Source: JACVRW01 sp963803085
Lineage (GTDB): Bacteria > Actinomycetota > Thermoleophilia > Solirubrobacterales > Thermoleophilaceae
Assembly (NCBI GenBank): GCA_963803085.1
Contig: CAWDLE010000010.1
Location: 434,001 to 498,000, forward strand
DNA: 64,000 nt
Direction of reading: 5' to 3'
The notes beneath the pieces were generated by a model. The model saw nothing but the letters and a program-made list of their open reading frames with translations, had not been told where the DNA came from and searched no databases. Positions 1 to 8,049 of this stretch are shown here, one piece after another. The position numbers and the translations under genes were made by a program. Numbering within the stretch: position 1 is the stretch's first letter; every line of letters starts with the position of its first letter.

Positions 1-165
1 CGCGCCGGCGACATGCTGCTCGAGCCGGCGCGGGCGGTGGTGGCCGAGCGGGCGCTCGAACCGCCGCGAGAAGTGGTCCGAATCGTGGCCGCGCACTACG
101 GCGACGAGGCCGGAATGATGGGTGCGGCGCTGCTCGCGTTCGACCACCTGGGCGTGGCGTCGTGA
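1..165 (+). CDS. ROK-family kinase (glucokinase-like), C-terminal fragment
   Basis: An open frame enters from the left edge and stops at a TGA overlapping the next start. The visible 54 residues end in GDEAGMMGAALLAFDHLG, which matches the conserved C-terminal Gly-rich helix of ROK sugar kinases and repressors, where glucokinases read G-D-x-A-G-x-x-G-A-A. The family phosphorylates glucose or other hexoses with ATP. A kinase is more likely than a ROK repressor, but the deciding N-terminal part lies outside the window. Translational coupling (GTGA overlap) to rsmI suggests one transcript. Confidence 0.75.
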   Translation, partial: RAGDMLLEPARAVVAERALEPPREVVRIVAAHYGDEAGMMGAALLAFDHLGVAS

Positions 166-980
166 GCGCCGGGCGGCTTGTGGTCTGCCCGACGCCGATC
201 GGGAACTTCGAGGACATCACCCTGCGCGTGCTGTCCGCTCTTCGAGAGGCCGACGTCGTGGCCTGCGAGGACACGCGCCGGACGGGGATGCTTCTCGACC
301 GCTACGGGGTCAAGGCGAAGCTCGTCTCCTACCACGAGCACAACGAGGCCGCACGCGCCTCGGCGCTAGTGGGACAGATGCGCGAGGGGGCGGTGGTCGC
401 ACTGGTGTCCGATGCGGGCATGCCGCTCGTGTCCGACCCGGGCTACGTACTGGTTCGGGCGTGCGTGGCAGCGGGGCTGCCGGTTGAGGTGCTCCCCGGG
501 CCTTCGGCGGCGATCACCGCCTTGGTTGCATCGGGCATGCCGGCCGACGAGTGGCATTTCCACGGCTTCCTGCCGCGCAAGAAGGGGGAGCTGCGGGAGG
601 TTCTCTCTCACGGTGACGGGACGCTCGTCGCGTTCGAGTCTCCGCGCCGGCTGCCCGCGACGCTCCAGCTGCTGGCTGAGCTCGACGGCGAGCGCGAGGT
701 CGCGGTCTGCCGCGAGCTGACGAAGACGCACGAGGAGGTGGTGCGCGGCACCGCCGCCGAGCTCGCGGCTCGCTACGCCGCGGAGCCGCCGAAGGGTGAG
801 ATCGTGCTGGTGCTGGCGCCGCTCGGTCGAGCGGCATCGGACGCGGTGGATCCGGCGGCGGTCGATGCGCTGCGGCAGCTCGTCGAGGCCGGGGCGCACC
901 CGCGCAAGGCCGCGACAGTGGTGGCCGGTCTGACCGGCGGCAGCGCAAACGCCCTGTACCGGGCGCTGATTTCCGAGTAA
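162..980 (+). CDS. rsmI: 16S rRNA (cytidine-1402 2'-O)-methyltransferase
   Basis: 272 residues, the usual RsmI length. The GTG start overlaps the upstream stop. The tetrapyrrole-methylase fold is clear: PTPIGNFEDITLR near the N-terminus, ACEDTRRTG, HEHNE, then VSDAGMPLVSDPG and the SAM-binding VLPGPSAAITALVASGMP with FHGFLPRKKGE after it. RsmI uses SAM to methylate the ribose of C1402 in the decoding centre of the 30S subunit. The gene is followed closely by metG, tatD, rsmA and ispE, a common bacterial grouping that links ribosome maturation with isoprenoid synthesis. Confidence 0.96.
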   Translation: MSAGRLVVCPTPIGNFEDITLRVLSALREADVVACEDTRRTGMLLDRYGVKAKLVSYHEHNEAARASALVGQMREGAVVALVSDAGMPLVSDPGYVLVRACVAAGLPVEVLPGPSAAITALVASGMPADEWHFHGFLPRKKGELREVLSHGDGTLVAFESPRRLPATLQLLAELDGEREVAVCRELTKTHEEVVRGTAAELAARYAAEPPKGEIVLVLAPLGRAASDAVDPAAVDALRQLVEAGAHPRKAATVVAGLTGGSANALYRALISE

Positions 981-1044
981 CGAACCGCAACAACCCTGCG
1001 ACAGCGCCCCGCCCGCCACGAGCCTGCGCCCGCACACTCGCGGG

Positions 1045-2151
1045 ATGCGCCGACTCCTCTTCACCCTCACCGCCTTTCTGCTCCTCTCCACTCCGGCACA
1101 GGCTTCGTGGAGCTGGCCCGTTCGAGGCGACGTCATCACTACATACCGCAACGGGGCGGACCCCTACGCCGGCGGACAGCACCGAGGCATCGACATAGCG
1201 GCAGCGGTGGGCACGGCCGTCGTGGCCGCGGCGGGCGGCGAGGTTCGCTTTGCCGGCACGGCGGGCTCCTCGGGTCTGACCGTGAGCGTGCGCACCGGCG
1301 ACGGCTTCGACACCTCGTATCTGCACCTTTCCGCGCTGGCGGTCCGCGCCGGAGCACGCGTCTCTGCCGGCGAGCGCCTGGGCGCGGTCGGCACCACGGG
1401 CACTCGCTCAGCCGACCCGCCACACCTCCACTTCGGCGTACGCGAAGCGGGCACGCGCCACGTCTACATCGACCCGCTGTCGATGCTGCCGCCAGCAGCG
1501 GCACCGCCACCCGGCGCAGCACCACAACCGGCGCCGGCACCTGCACCGGTGGCTCCGAGAGCAGCACCCGCGCCACGGCCGGCACCGGCGCCTCGTGGCG
1601 TCCCGCGGCCAGCGCCCATGCCCCGCGGCGCGCCACGGCCGGCACCGGCGCCACGTGGCGTTCCGCGGCGAGCGCCCCGCGGCGCGCCACGGCCCGCACC
1701 GGTTCCGCGCGGCGCGCCGCGGCCGGCGCCCGGCCCTCGTTCCGCACCCGCCCCACGACCAGCACCGAGGACAGCACCAGCGCCGCTCGGTGCGCCGGGG
1801 CCCGCGCCCACGCTCCGAGCCGAGCCGCGCCGCGCGCCGGCGCCGTCACCGCTCCCCGCCCCGCTCGGCGGGCGGGCCTCCTCACTGCTCGACGCTCCGC
1901 GTCTGGCATCGGCCCCGCACCAACGTCCGTCGCCGGCCCGGGCAGCGAGCGCGGCTGAGGCGCATTCCGCACTGCCCTCATCCGGCCCGGACATCGGCTG
2001 GGCTCTCGCGTGCGCGGGCCTCCTCTTGGCTGCGGGCATCCTCGGCCTGAGCGGCGACCGTCGTGGCGCAAGCGCGCGCGGCCAGGCGCGGCTCGCGCGG
2101 AATGCCTCACGCCTGGCGGGCGCGCTGCGCCCTCTGCTCGGCCGCCGCTGA
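1045..2151 (+). CDS. Secreted M23-family peptidase with long Pro/Ala-rich tail and C-terminal membrane helix
   Basis: 368 residues. A signal peptide covers about residues 1-20, ending in AQA. The LytM/M23 domain spans about 24-148 and keeps the zinc and catalytic residues: H46 and D50 in HRGID, H94 in SYLHL, and H127/H129 in PHLHF. M23 enzymes cut peptidoglycan cross-bridges. From about residue 150 to 300 the chain is a degenerate repeat of PAPAPRGAPRP-type blocks, probably a rigid wall-spanning linker. A hydrophobic segment near 327-345 (WALACAGLLLAAGILG) and a basic tail follow, so the protein is probably membrane anchored at its C-terminus rather than freely secreted. It sits alone between rsmI and metG, with 64- and 92-nt gaps. 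Confidence 0.88.
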   Translation: MRRLLFTLTAFLLLSTPAQASWSWPVRGDVITTYRNGADPYAGGQHRGIDIAAAVGTAVVAAAGGEVRFAGTAGSSGLTVSVRTGDGFDTSYLHLSALAVRAGARVSAGERLGAVGTTGTRSADPPHLHFGVREAGTRHVYIDPLSMLPPAAAPPPGAAPQPAPAPAPVAPRAAPAPRPAPAPRGVPRPAPMPRGAPRPAPAPRGVPRRAPRGAPRPAPVPRGAPRPAPGPRSAPAPRPAPRTAPAPLGAPGPAPTLRAEPRRAPAPSPLPAPLGGRASSLLDAPRLASAPHQRPSPARAASAAEAHSALPSSGPDIGWALACAGLLLAAGILGLSGDRRGASARGQARLARNASRLAGALRPLLGRR

Positions 2152-2243
2152 GGGGGAGCGCCGTCACTTGTCCGCGATATGCACGGCAAAGTGACGGAGG
2201 TCCCCCGCGGCGTGCCGCCGCACGCGGGTAGCATCGATGGGAG

Positions 2244-3764
2244 ATGCCGTATTACGTGACCACGCCGATCTACTACGTGAATGGCGAGCCCCATCTAGGG
2301 CACGCCTACACGACCATCGCTGCCGACGTGCTCGCGCGGCACATGCGTCAGCGCGGCGAGGACGTGTTCTTCCTCACCGGTACCGACGAGCACGGCGAGC
2401 CTGTCGCCCAGGAGGCCGAGCGGCTCGGGATCACACCGCGAGAGCTCGGCGACCGGAACGCGGTCCGCTTCAAGGAGATCGCCGCGAGGGTGAACGCCAC
2501 CAACGACTTCTTCATCCGCACGACCGACCCGGAGCACATGGCCAAGGTGGCCGAGGTGGTCCAGCGGATCTACGACAACGGCCACGTGTACGCCGGCACC
2601 TACGAAGGCTGGTACTGCCCCCGCTGCGCGGACTTCAAAACCGACGCCGAGGTCGAGGATGGCAATCGCTGCCCGATCCACAAGATCGTGCTCGAGAGGG
2701 AGAAGGAGGACAACTGGTTCTTCCGCATGTCCACCTTTCAGGAGCCGCTCGAGAAGCTCTACGCCGAGCGCCCCAACTTCGTCACGCCGCAGAACCGCTA
2801 CAACGAGGCGCTCTCCTTCATCAAGGGCGGTCTGCGCGACGTCTCGCTCTCGCGCGCTCGCCTGAAGTGGGGTGTGCCGGTTCCGTGGGACGAGTCGCAG
2901 GTGGTCTACGTCTGGATCGACGCGCTCCTCAACTACTACACGGCCCTCTCCTACGCACGCGAGGGCGAGGACCTCACGGAGAAGTTCTGGCCGGCGACGG
3001 TCCACCTGATCGGCAAGGACATCCTCAAGTTCCACGCCGTGATCTGGCCGGCGCTGCTGATGGCGGCCGACATCGAGGTGCCGGAGAAGGTGACCATCCA
3101 CGGGTACCTGTTGCTAGGCGAGCACAAGATGTCCAAGTCGCTCGGCAACGTGATCGAGCCCTTCCACGTGGCGGACGTCTACGGGCCCGACGCTCTCCGC
3201 TTCTACGTGCTGCGTGAGGTGAGCTTTGGGTCCGACGGCGAGGTATCGCCCGAGGGGTTTGAGACGAGGTACAACACCGAGCTTGCCAACGAGTACGGCA
3301 ACCTCGCCAGCCGCACGCTGGCAATGATCGACCGCTACCGCGACGGCGTGGTGCCGACCGCCGAGGCACCGGCCGAGCTGGCGGCGGAGTTCGACGGGCT
3401 GGTCGACGCCGTGCGCGTGCGGATCGACGAGGTGGAGCTCACTGCTGCCCTCGACGAGGTGTGGCGGCGAATCAAGCGGCTCAACCGCTACGTGCAGGAA
3501 GAGGAGCCATGGAAGCTCTCGAAGGACGAGGCGGAGGCGGACCACCTCGACCAGGTCCTGTACGCGCTCGCGGAGGGCCTGCGGGTGGTGTCGGTCCTGC
3601 TGCACGCGTTCATGCCCGACTCCACCGAGCGCCTGCTCGCCGCCCTCGGCCGCCCCGGGCTCTCGCTCGACGACGCGCGCTTCGGCGCGGTGGAGGGCGG
3701 AGCCAAGGTCAGCGACCTCGGGCAGCTCTTCCCCAGGGTCGAGGCCGAGACGCCGGTCGCCTGA
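2244..3764 (+). CDS. metG: Methionyl-tRNA synthetase
   Basis: 506 residues. The class I motifs are HLGH at residues 17-20 and KMSKS at 295-299. A zinc-knuckle-like WYCPRC ... CPIHK insertion lies in the connective domain, and the anticodon-binding helical domain begins after about 380. There is no C-terminal tRNA-binding extension, so this is a short monomer-type enzyme. The enzyme charges tRNA-Met and initiator tRNA with methionine; an initiator tRNA gene lies at 51,877 in the same window. The tatD start follows 10 nt after the stop. Confidence 0.97.
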   Translation: MPYYVTTPIYYVNGEPHLGHAYTTIAADVLARHMRQRGEDVFFLTGTDEHGEPVAQEAERLGITPRELGDRNAVRFKEIAARVNATNDFFIRTTDPEHMAKVAEVVQRIYDNGHVYAGTYEGWYCPRCADFKTDAEVEDGNRCPIHKIVLEREKEDNWFFRMSTFQEPLEKLYAERPNFVTPQNRYNEALSFIKGGLRDVSLSRARLKWGVPVPWDESQVVYVWIDALLNYYTALSYAREGEDLTEKFWPATVHLIGKDILKFHAVIWPALLMAADIEVPEKVTIHGYLLLGEHKMSKSLGNVIEPFHVADVYGPDALRFYVLREVSFGSDGEVSPEGFETRYNTELANEYGNLASRTLAMIDRYRDGVVPTAEAPAELAAEFDGLVDAVRVRIDEVELTAALDEVWRRIKRLNRYVQEEEPWKLSKDEAEADHLDQVLYALAEGLRVVSVLLHAFMPDSTERLLAALGRPGLSLDDARFGAVEGGAKVSDLGQLFPRVEAETPVA

Positions 3765-3774
3765 GGCAACAGCG

Positions 3775-4527
3775 GTGATCGACACCCACTGCCACCTCGA
3801 CGCGTGCGAGCCGCCCGTGGCCGAGCTCGTCGGCCGCGCGCGAGCCGCTGGAGTCACGCGCGTGGCGACCGTCGGGATGAACGGCCCCTCGATGAAGCAC
3901 GCCCTCACCGCGGCCGAGGACCACGACGAGGTGATCGCGATCGTGGGACGCCATCCGCACGAGACCGCCGGCTTCGACGAGCTCGCGCTCGAGGAGATCG
4001 AGCGGGCCGCGGCGCACCCTCGCGCCCGCGCGATCGGGGAGACCGGGCTCGACTACTACCGCGACCACGCGCCCCGCGACGACCAGCGCCGCGCCTTCGA
4101 GGCGCAGCTCGAGCTGGCAGCGCGCACGAAGCTCCCGGTGGTGATCCACACCCGCGCAGCGGAAGACGACACCTTCGCGCTGCTGCGCGAGCACGCCGCC
4201 TCGCTGCCCGCGGTGATCCTCCACTGCTTCTCGGCACCCGACCGGCTCGCCGAGTGCGTCGAGCAGGGCTTTCTGTGCTCGTTCGCTGGCAACGTGACCT
4301 ACCCGAAGGCGACCGATCTCCAGGATGCCGCGCGCGAGCTGCCGGCCGAGCTCCTCCTGGTGGAGACCGACTCCCCGTACCTGGCGCCGCAGCCCGTGCG
4401 CGGGAAGCCCAACGAGCCGGCCAACGTGACCCATACCGCTCGCTTCGTTGCGGAGCTACGCGGCATCGAGTACGAGGCGCTCGAGCGAACGGTGGACGCG
4501 AACGCCGCGCGTGTGCTCGGGCCGTGA
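3775..4527 (+). CDS. tatD: TatD-family metal-dependent deoxyribonuclease
   Basis: 250 residues, GTG start. The TIM-barrel hydrolase motifs are all present: IDTHCHLD at the N-terminus (metal-binding HxH), GETGLDYYRD, PVVIHTR, LHCFS and the final VETDSPYLAPQP. TatD enzymes are Mg/Mn-dependent 3'-5' DNases linked to DNA repair and turnover. The gene is coupled to rsmA by a 4-nt GTGA overlap. The neighbourhood metG-tatD-rsmA-ispE is a standard bacterial operon, which supports the assignment. Confidence 0.94.
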   Translation: MIDTHCHLDACEPPVAELVGRARAAGVTRVATVGMNGPSMKHALTAAEDHDEVIAIVGRHPHETAGFDELALEEIERAAAHPRARAIGETGLDYYRDHAPRDDQRRAFEAQLELAARTKLPVVIHTRAAEDDTFALLREHAASLPAVILHCFSAPDRLAECVEQGFLCSFAGNVTYPKATDLQDAARELPAELLLVETDSPYLAPQPVRGKPNEPANVTHTARFVAELRGIEYEALERTVDANAARVLGP

Positions 4528-5372
4528 GCCAGGCCAGCCTGCGCCGCCTGCGGTCGTTCGGCATTCGTCCGAACCGCGAGCTCGGCCAGAACTTCCTGAT
4601 CGACGACAACATCCTGCGCTTGATCGGCACCGCTGCTGAGCTCGACGCGGAGGACGTGGTCCTCGAGGTGGGCGGGGGCCTCGGAGTGCTGTCGGAGTTC
4701 CTCGCCCCACAGGTGGCGCACCTGCACGTGGTGGAGGTGGACCGGTCGCTCGAGGCCCCGCTGCGGGAGGCGCTCGAGCCGTTCGAGAACGCGTCGCTCC
4801 ACCTCGCCGACGCGGTGAAGCTCGACCTCGGCTCGCTGAACCCGGCGCCGGACAAGGTCGTGGCGAACCTTCCGTACGGCGTGGCGGCAACCGTGCTGCT
4901 GAAGTCGATTGCCGAGCTCCCGGAGGCGCGGCTCTGGGTGGCGATGGTGCAGCGCGAGGTTGCCGAGCGGCTCGCCGCGGCGCCCGGGGGGAAGAGCTAC
5001 GGCGCCACGTCGGTGCTTGCCCAGCTCGCCTGCGACGTGCGCCTGCTCCGCAAGGTCTCCCGCACCGTCTTCCACCCCGAGCCGAACGTGGACTCCGCCC
5101 TGGTGGTGCTGCGCCGGCGCGGACCCGCGCCGGCCGAGGAGCTGGTGGCGCTCGTTCACGCCGGCTTCGCCCACCGCCGCAAGGCGCTTGCCGGCTCGCT
5201 CGCGCTCACGCCCGGCGCCCCCGACGACATCCGCGACGCCACACGCGCCGCCCTCGAGCAGCTCGGCCACCCCGCGGACGCACGCGCCGAGCGCCTCCCT
5301 CCGGTCGACTGGCCGCGACTGGCCGACGCGATCGGCCGCGAGCGGCTCGCGGCGCTGCGACCCCGTGCGTAG
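4524..5372 (+). CDS. rsmA: 16S rRNA dimethyladenosine transferase
   Basis: 282 residues when started at the GTG that overlaps the tatD stop; an open frame runs further upstream but inside tatD. The N-terminus IRPNRELGQNFLIDDNILR is the KsgA signature. VLEVGGGLGVL is the SAM-binding motif I, and VVANLPYGVAATVLL carries the NLPY catalytic motif. The enzyme dimethylates two adjacent adenosines (A1518/A1519) of 16S rRNA late in 30S assembly. The end overlaps the ispE start by 8 nt. Confidence 0.96.
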   Translation: MSQASLRRLRSFGIRPNRELGQNFLIDDNILRLIGTAAELDAEDVVLEVGGGLGVLSEFLAPQVAHLHVVEVDRSLEAPLREALEPFENASLHLADAVKLDLGSLNPAPDKVVANLPYGVAATVLLKSIAELPEARLWVAMVQREVAERLAAAPGGKSYGATSVLAQLACDVRLLRKVSRTVFHPEPNVDSALVVLRRRGPAPAEELVALVHAGFAHRRKALAGSLALTPGAPDDIRDATRAALEQLGHPADARAERLPPVDWPRLADAIGRERLAALRPRA

Positions 5373-6207
5373 CCTCCCGCTCGTGCTGCGCGAGCTCGCC
5401 TACGCCAAGCTCAACCTCGTCCTCCACGTGGGTCCCCCGCGCGAGGACGGCATGCATCCGATCTGCTCGCTGATGGCGTCGATCGACCTCGCCGACGAGC
5501 TCACGGCCACGCCGCGCGAGTCCGGCTCCGACAGCGTCGTCTGCCCCGGCGTGCCCGGCGACAACCTCGCCGAACGGGCGCTGTCCGACTTCCGCTCGCG
5601 CGCCGGTCGCGACCTTCTGCCTCTCGAGCTCATGATCGAGAAGCGCATCCCGGTGGCCGCCGGGCTCGGGGGTGGGAGCGCGGATGCGGCGGCGGCGCTT
5701 CGCATCGCGAACGAGCTGGCCGGCGCCGCGCTGACCCAGCAGGAGCTGTTCAGGCTCGCCGCCGACCTCGGCTCCGACGTGCCAAGCCAGCTCGACCCGC
5801 GCCACGCGCTCGTGCAGGGCGTCGGCGAGCAGGTGGCGCCGGTGGAGCTGCCGCCGCTGGGCGTGGTGCTTGTGCCTGACCCCGAGGGGCTATCGACGGC
5901 GGAGGTGTACGCCGAGCTGGACCGGATCGGGGGCACTCGGGAGCGGCTCGACCCCGAGCCGCTGCGCACCCTCGCGACCGCCGGGCCGGCCGAGCTGGCC
6001 ACCGGGCTTTCGAACGATCTCCAGCCCGCCGCGCTGTCGCTGCGTCCCGGCCTCACCAAGACCCTCGAGCGCCTCCGCTACGAAGGCGCGCTCGGCGCCG
6101 CGGTGAGCGGCTCGGGTCCCACGTGCTTCGGCCTATTCGACGACCCGCGCGCCGCCGAGTCGGCCGCCGCGTCGATCGACGGCGCCCTCATTAGCCGGCT
6201 TCGCTGA
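5365..6207 (+). CDS. ispE: 4-diphosphocytidyl-2-C-methyl-D-erythritol kinase
   Basis: 280 residues from GTG 5365; an alternative GTG lies at 5383. The GHMP-kinase motifs are AYAKLNLVLHVG at the N-terminus, the ATP-binding loop PVAAGLGGGSADAAAAL, and VSGSGPTCFGLF near the C-terminus. IspE phosphorylates CDP-methylerythritol in the MEP pathway of isoprenoid precursor synthesis, so the organism makes IPP/DMAPP by the MEP route. Its start lies inside rsmA, which indicates translational coupling. Confidence 0.95.
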   Translation: MRSLPLVLRELAYAKLNLVLHVGPPREDGMHPICSLMASIDLADELTATPRESGSDSVVCPGVPGDNLAERALSDFRSRAGRDLLPLELMIEKRIPVAAGLGGGSADAAAALRIANELAGAALTQQELFRLAADLGSDVPSQLDPRHALVQGVGEQVAPVELPPLGVVLVPDPEGLSTAEVYAELDRIGGTRERLDPEPLRTLATAGPAELATGLSNDLQPAALSLRPGLTKTLERLRYEGALGAAVSGSGPTCFGLFDDPRAAESAAASIDGALISRLR

Positions 6208-6223
6208 CGTACCCTCCGGGCTC

Positions 6224-7822
6224 ATGTCGCCCCGGGAGATGATCGCCGCGGTGGCCGCCGTGCTCGTGGCGGCGTACGTGGTCTGGCGCTGGCGCAAGCT
6301 GAGCCTCGAGCGGCGTGCGCTCGGCATAGCGCTGGTGCTCGCGCTCGGCATCTACGCCAGCGGCGTCCTCTCGACGCTGCCGGACCCGAAGAAGGTGATC
6401 GAGGACATCGCCGAGGCGCTCGGGGCGTGGACGTACGCGCTGGTCGCGGTGGCGGCCTTCCTCGAGACCGGCGCATTCGTCGGTCTCGTGGCGCCAGGCG
6501 AGACGATCGTCATGGCGGCCGGAGTCGTGGCCGGGCAGGGCACGATCGACCTGCTCCCCCTGATCGGGATCGTCTGGCTGTCCGCCGTGCTCGGCGACAC
6601 CACCAGCTTCTTCATCGGCAAGCGGCTTGGACGCCGCTTCCTCGAGAAACACGGGCCGCGTTTCAAGATCACGGAGGCGCGGCTCAAGCAGGTGGAGTCG
6701 TACTTCGACCGGCACGGGGGCAAGACCATCCTGATCGGCCGCTTCATTGGCCTCGTCAGGGCGCTGGCGCCGTTCATCGCCGGCTCGTCGGGGCTGCCCT
6801 ACCGGCGCTTCATCCCGTACAGCATCGTCGGCACCGGCCTCTGGTCCACGCTCTTCTGCACGATCGGCTACCTGTTCTACCGCTCATTCGACAGGGTCGC
6901 GCACCTCGTGGGGCAGGCTGTCTTCGGCTTCGGGGTGACGGTGGCAGTGATCGTCGGCGTGGTGGTGGCGTACCGGCGCCGTCGCGAGATCAGCGACTGG
7001 TTCACCGCGCACGAGAGTCACCCGCTCGTGCGGCCGCTGCTGGCGGTCGCACGACCGCTTCACCGCCGCGTCGTGCGACCCGTCACGCACGTTGCGATGC
7101 CCTACGTGCGCTTCGCCTTCGAGCGAATCTCGCCGGGCGGCCTCGGGCTCGAGTTCACAACGTTGCTGGCGATCGCCGGGGTGGGCATCTTCGTGTTCGT
7201 CACGTTCCTCACCCAGCTCGCCGGCGACCCCGGGCCGACTCGACTCGACTCGGAATGGCTCGACCTGGCAGACCGCCTTCGAAACGACATGCTCGTGGAC
7301 GTCGCCAAGGTGGTCACCGCGCTCGGCGCGTTCCCGACTGTCGCGACGCTCGTGGTCGCCACGGCGGGGTTGCTCGTAGTGCGCGGGCGCTACGCAGAGG
7401 CGCTCGTGCTGGTGCTCGGACTCGCGCTCATCTTCATCGCGGTGAATGTCACCAAGGACGAGCTCGCGCGGGCACGGCCCGGCGGCGGGTTGGTCGATGC
7501 GTCCGGTCACGCCTATCCGAGCGGCCACGCCGCGTACGCGACGGCGTGGGTCGCGGCGGCCGTGGCGCTCACGCGCAGGCTCCGGCTGGTCACAAGCGGC
7601 GTGCTCGTGACGATTGCCCTGGTGATCGCGGCGGCCGTCGGCATGTCACGGGTGTACCTGCGGGTGCACTGGGCCTCTGACGTGGCCGGAGGCTGGGGAC
7701 TGGGCGCCGGCATATTCGCGACGCTGGCGGCAATAGCGCTCGTCGTCGAGTACATCCGTCACAATGGGCGCGAGCAGGCGGCCGAATCTCCCGTATCCGC
7801 GGCCGCCAATACCCCGCGATGA
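6224..7822 (+). CDS. DedA-family / PAP2 phosphatase fusion membrane protein
   Basis: 532 residues. The N-terminal half (about 65-245) is a DedA/VTT domain with ETGAFVGLVAPGETIVMAAG and RFIGLVRALAPFIAGSSG, the family's conserved proton/lipid-transport motifs. The C-terminal half (about 300-515) is a PAP2 phosphatase with K-x6-RP (KDELARARP), YPSGHAAYA and SRVYLRVHWASDVAGG, all catalytic residues retained. DedA proteins help recycle polyprenyl-phosphate or phospholipids, and PAP2 enzymes hydrolyse lipid pyrophosphates such as undecaprenyl-PP. A fusion would couple dephosphorylation and flipping of a lipid carrier; this is inference. It overlaps the next gene by 4 nt. Confidence 0.88.
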   Translation: MSPREMIAAVAAVLVAAYVVWRWRKLSLERRALGIALVLALGIYASGVLSTLPDPKKVIEDIAEALGAWTYALVAVAAFLETGAFVGLVAPGETIVMAAGVVAGQGTIDLLPLIGIVWLSAVLGDTTSFFIGKRLGRRFLEKHGPRFKITEARLKQVESYFDRHGGKTILIGRFIGLVRALAPFIAGSSGLPYRRFIPYSIVGTGLWSTLFCTIGYLFYRSFDRVAHLVGQAVFGFGVTVAVIVGVVVAYRRRREISDWFTAHESHPLVRPLLAVARPLHRRVVRPVTHVAMPYVRFAFERISPGGLGLEFTTLLAIAGVGIFVFVTFLTQLAGDPGPTRLDSEWLDLADRLRNDMLVDVAKVVTALGAFPTVATLVVATAGLLVVRGRYAEALVLVLGLALIFIAVNVTKDELARARPGGGLVDASGHAYPSGHAAYATAWVAAAVALTRRLRLVTSGVLVTIALVIAAAVGMSRVYLRVHWASDVAGGWGLGAGIFATLAAIALVVEYIRHNGREQAAESPVSAAANTPR

Positions 7823-8049
7823 GCAACCTGGACCTCTCCAGCACAGAGATCGTCATCGTCTTGGCGAGCGCGTTGGTGCTCGTGTGTTACGCCGTGCTCA
7901 TAGTCCTCCCGGCGGCGCGCTGTTACGGCCGCGTCTGGGAGAAGCTGGCCGCTGGCGCGCTCACTCTGTACGTGCTCGCGACGCTGCTGGGCATCGGTGC
8001 GGCGATCGGCTTCGCGATCGTCTGGACCTACGACACCTACGCAGGCTGA
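7819..8049 (+). CDS. Small two-helix membrane protein
   Basis: 76 residues, ATG overlapping the upstream stop (ATGA). Two hydrophobic stretches are visible, about residues 11-31 (IVIVLASALVLVCYAVLIVL) and 48-68 (LYVLATLLGIGAAIGFAIVW), joined by a short basic loop. No family was recognised. The start is fixed by coupling to the DedA-PAP2 gene upstream, and its stop overlaps the start of the PucR-type regulator downstream, so it belongs to this operon. It may be a small partner of the fusion protein, but nothing in the sequence proves that. Confidence 0.75.
   Translation: MSNLDLSSTEIVIVLASALVLVCYAVLIVLPAARCYGRVWEKLAAGALTLYVLATLLGIGAAIGFAIVWTYDTYAG

Noticed and set aside
1590..1830. Closely spaced repeated DNA blocks resembling a CRISPR or minisatellite array
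   Set aside because: The blocks are in frame within the M23 peptidase gene and encode degenerate PAPRGAP repeats; there are no uniform spacers.
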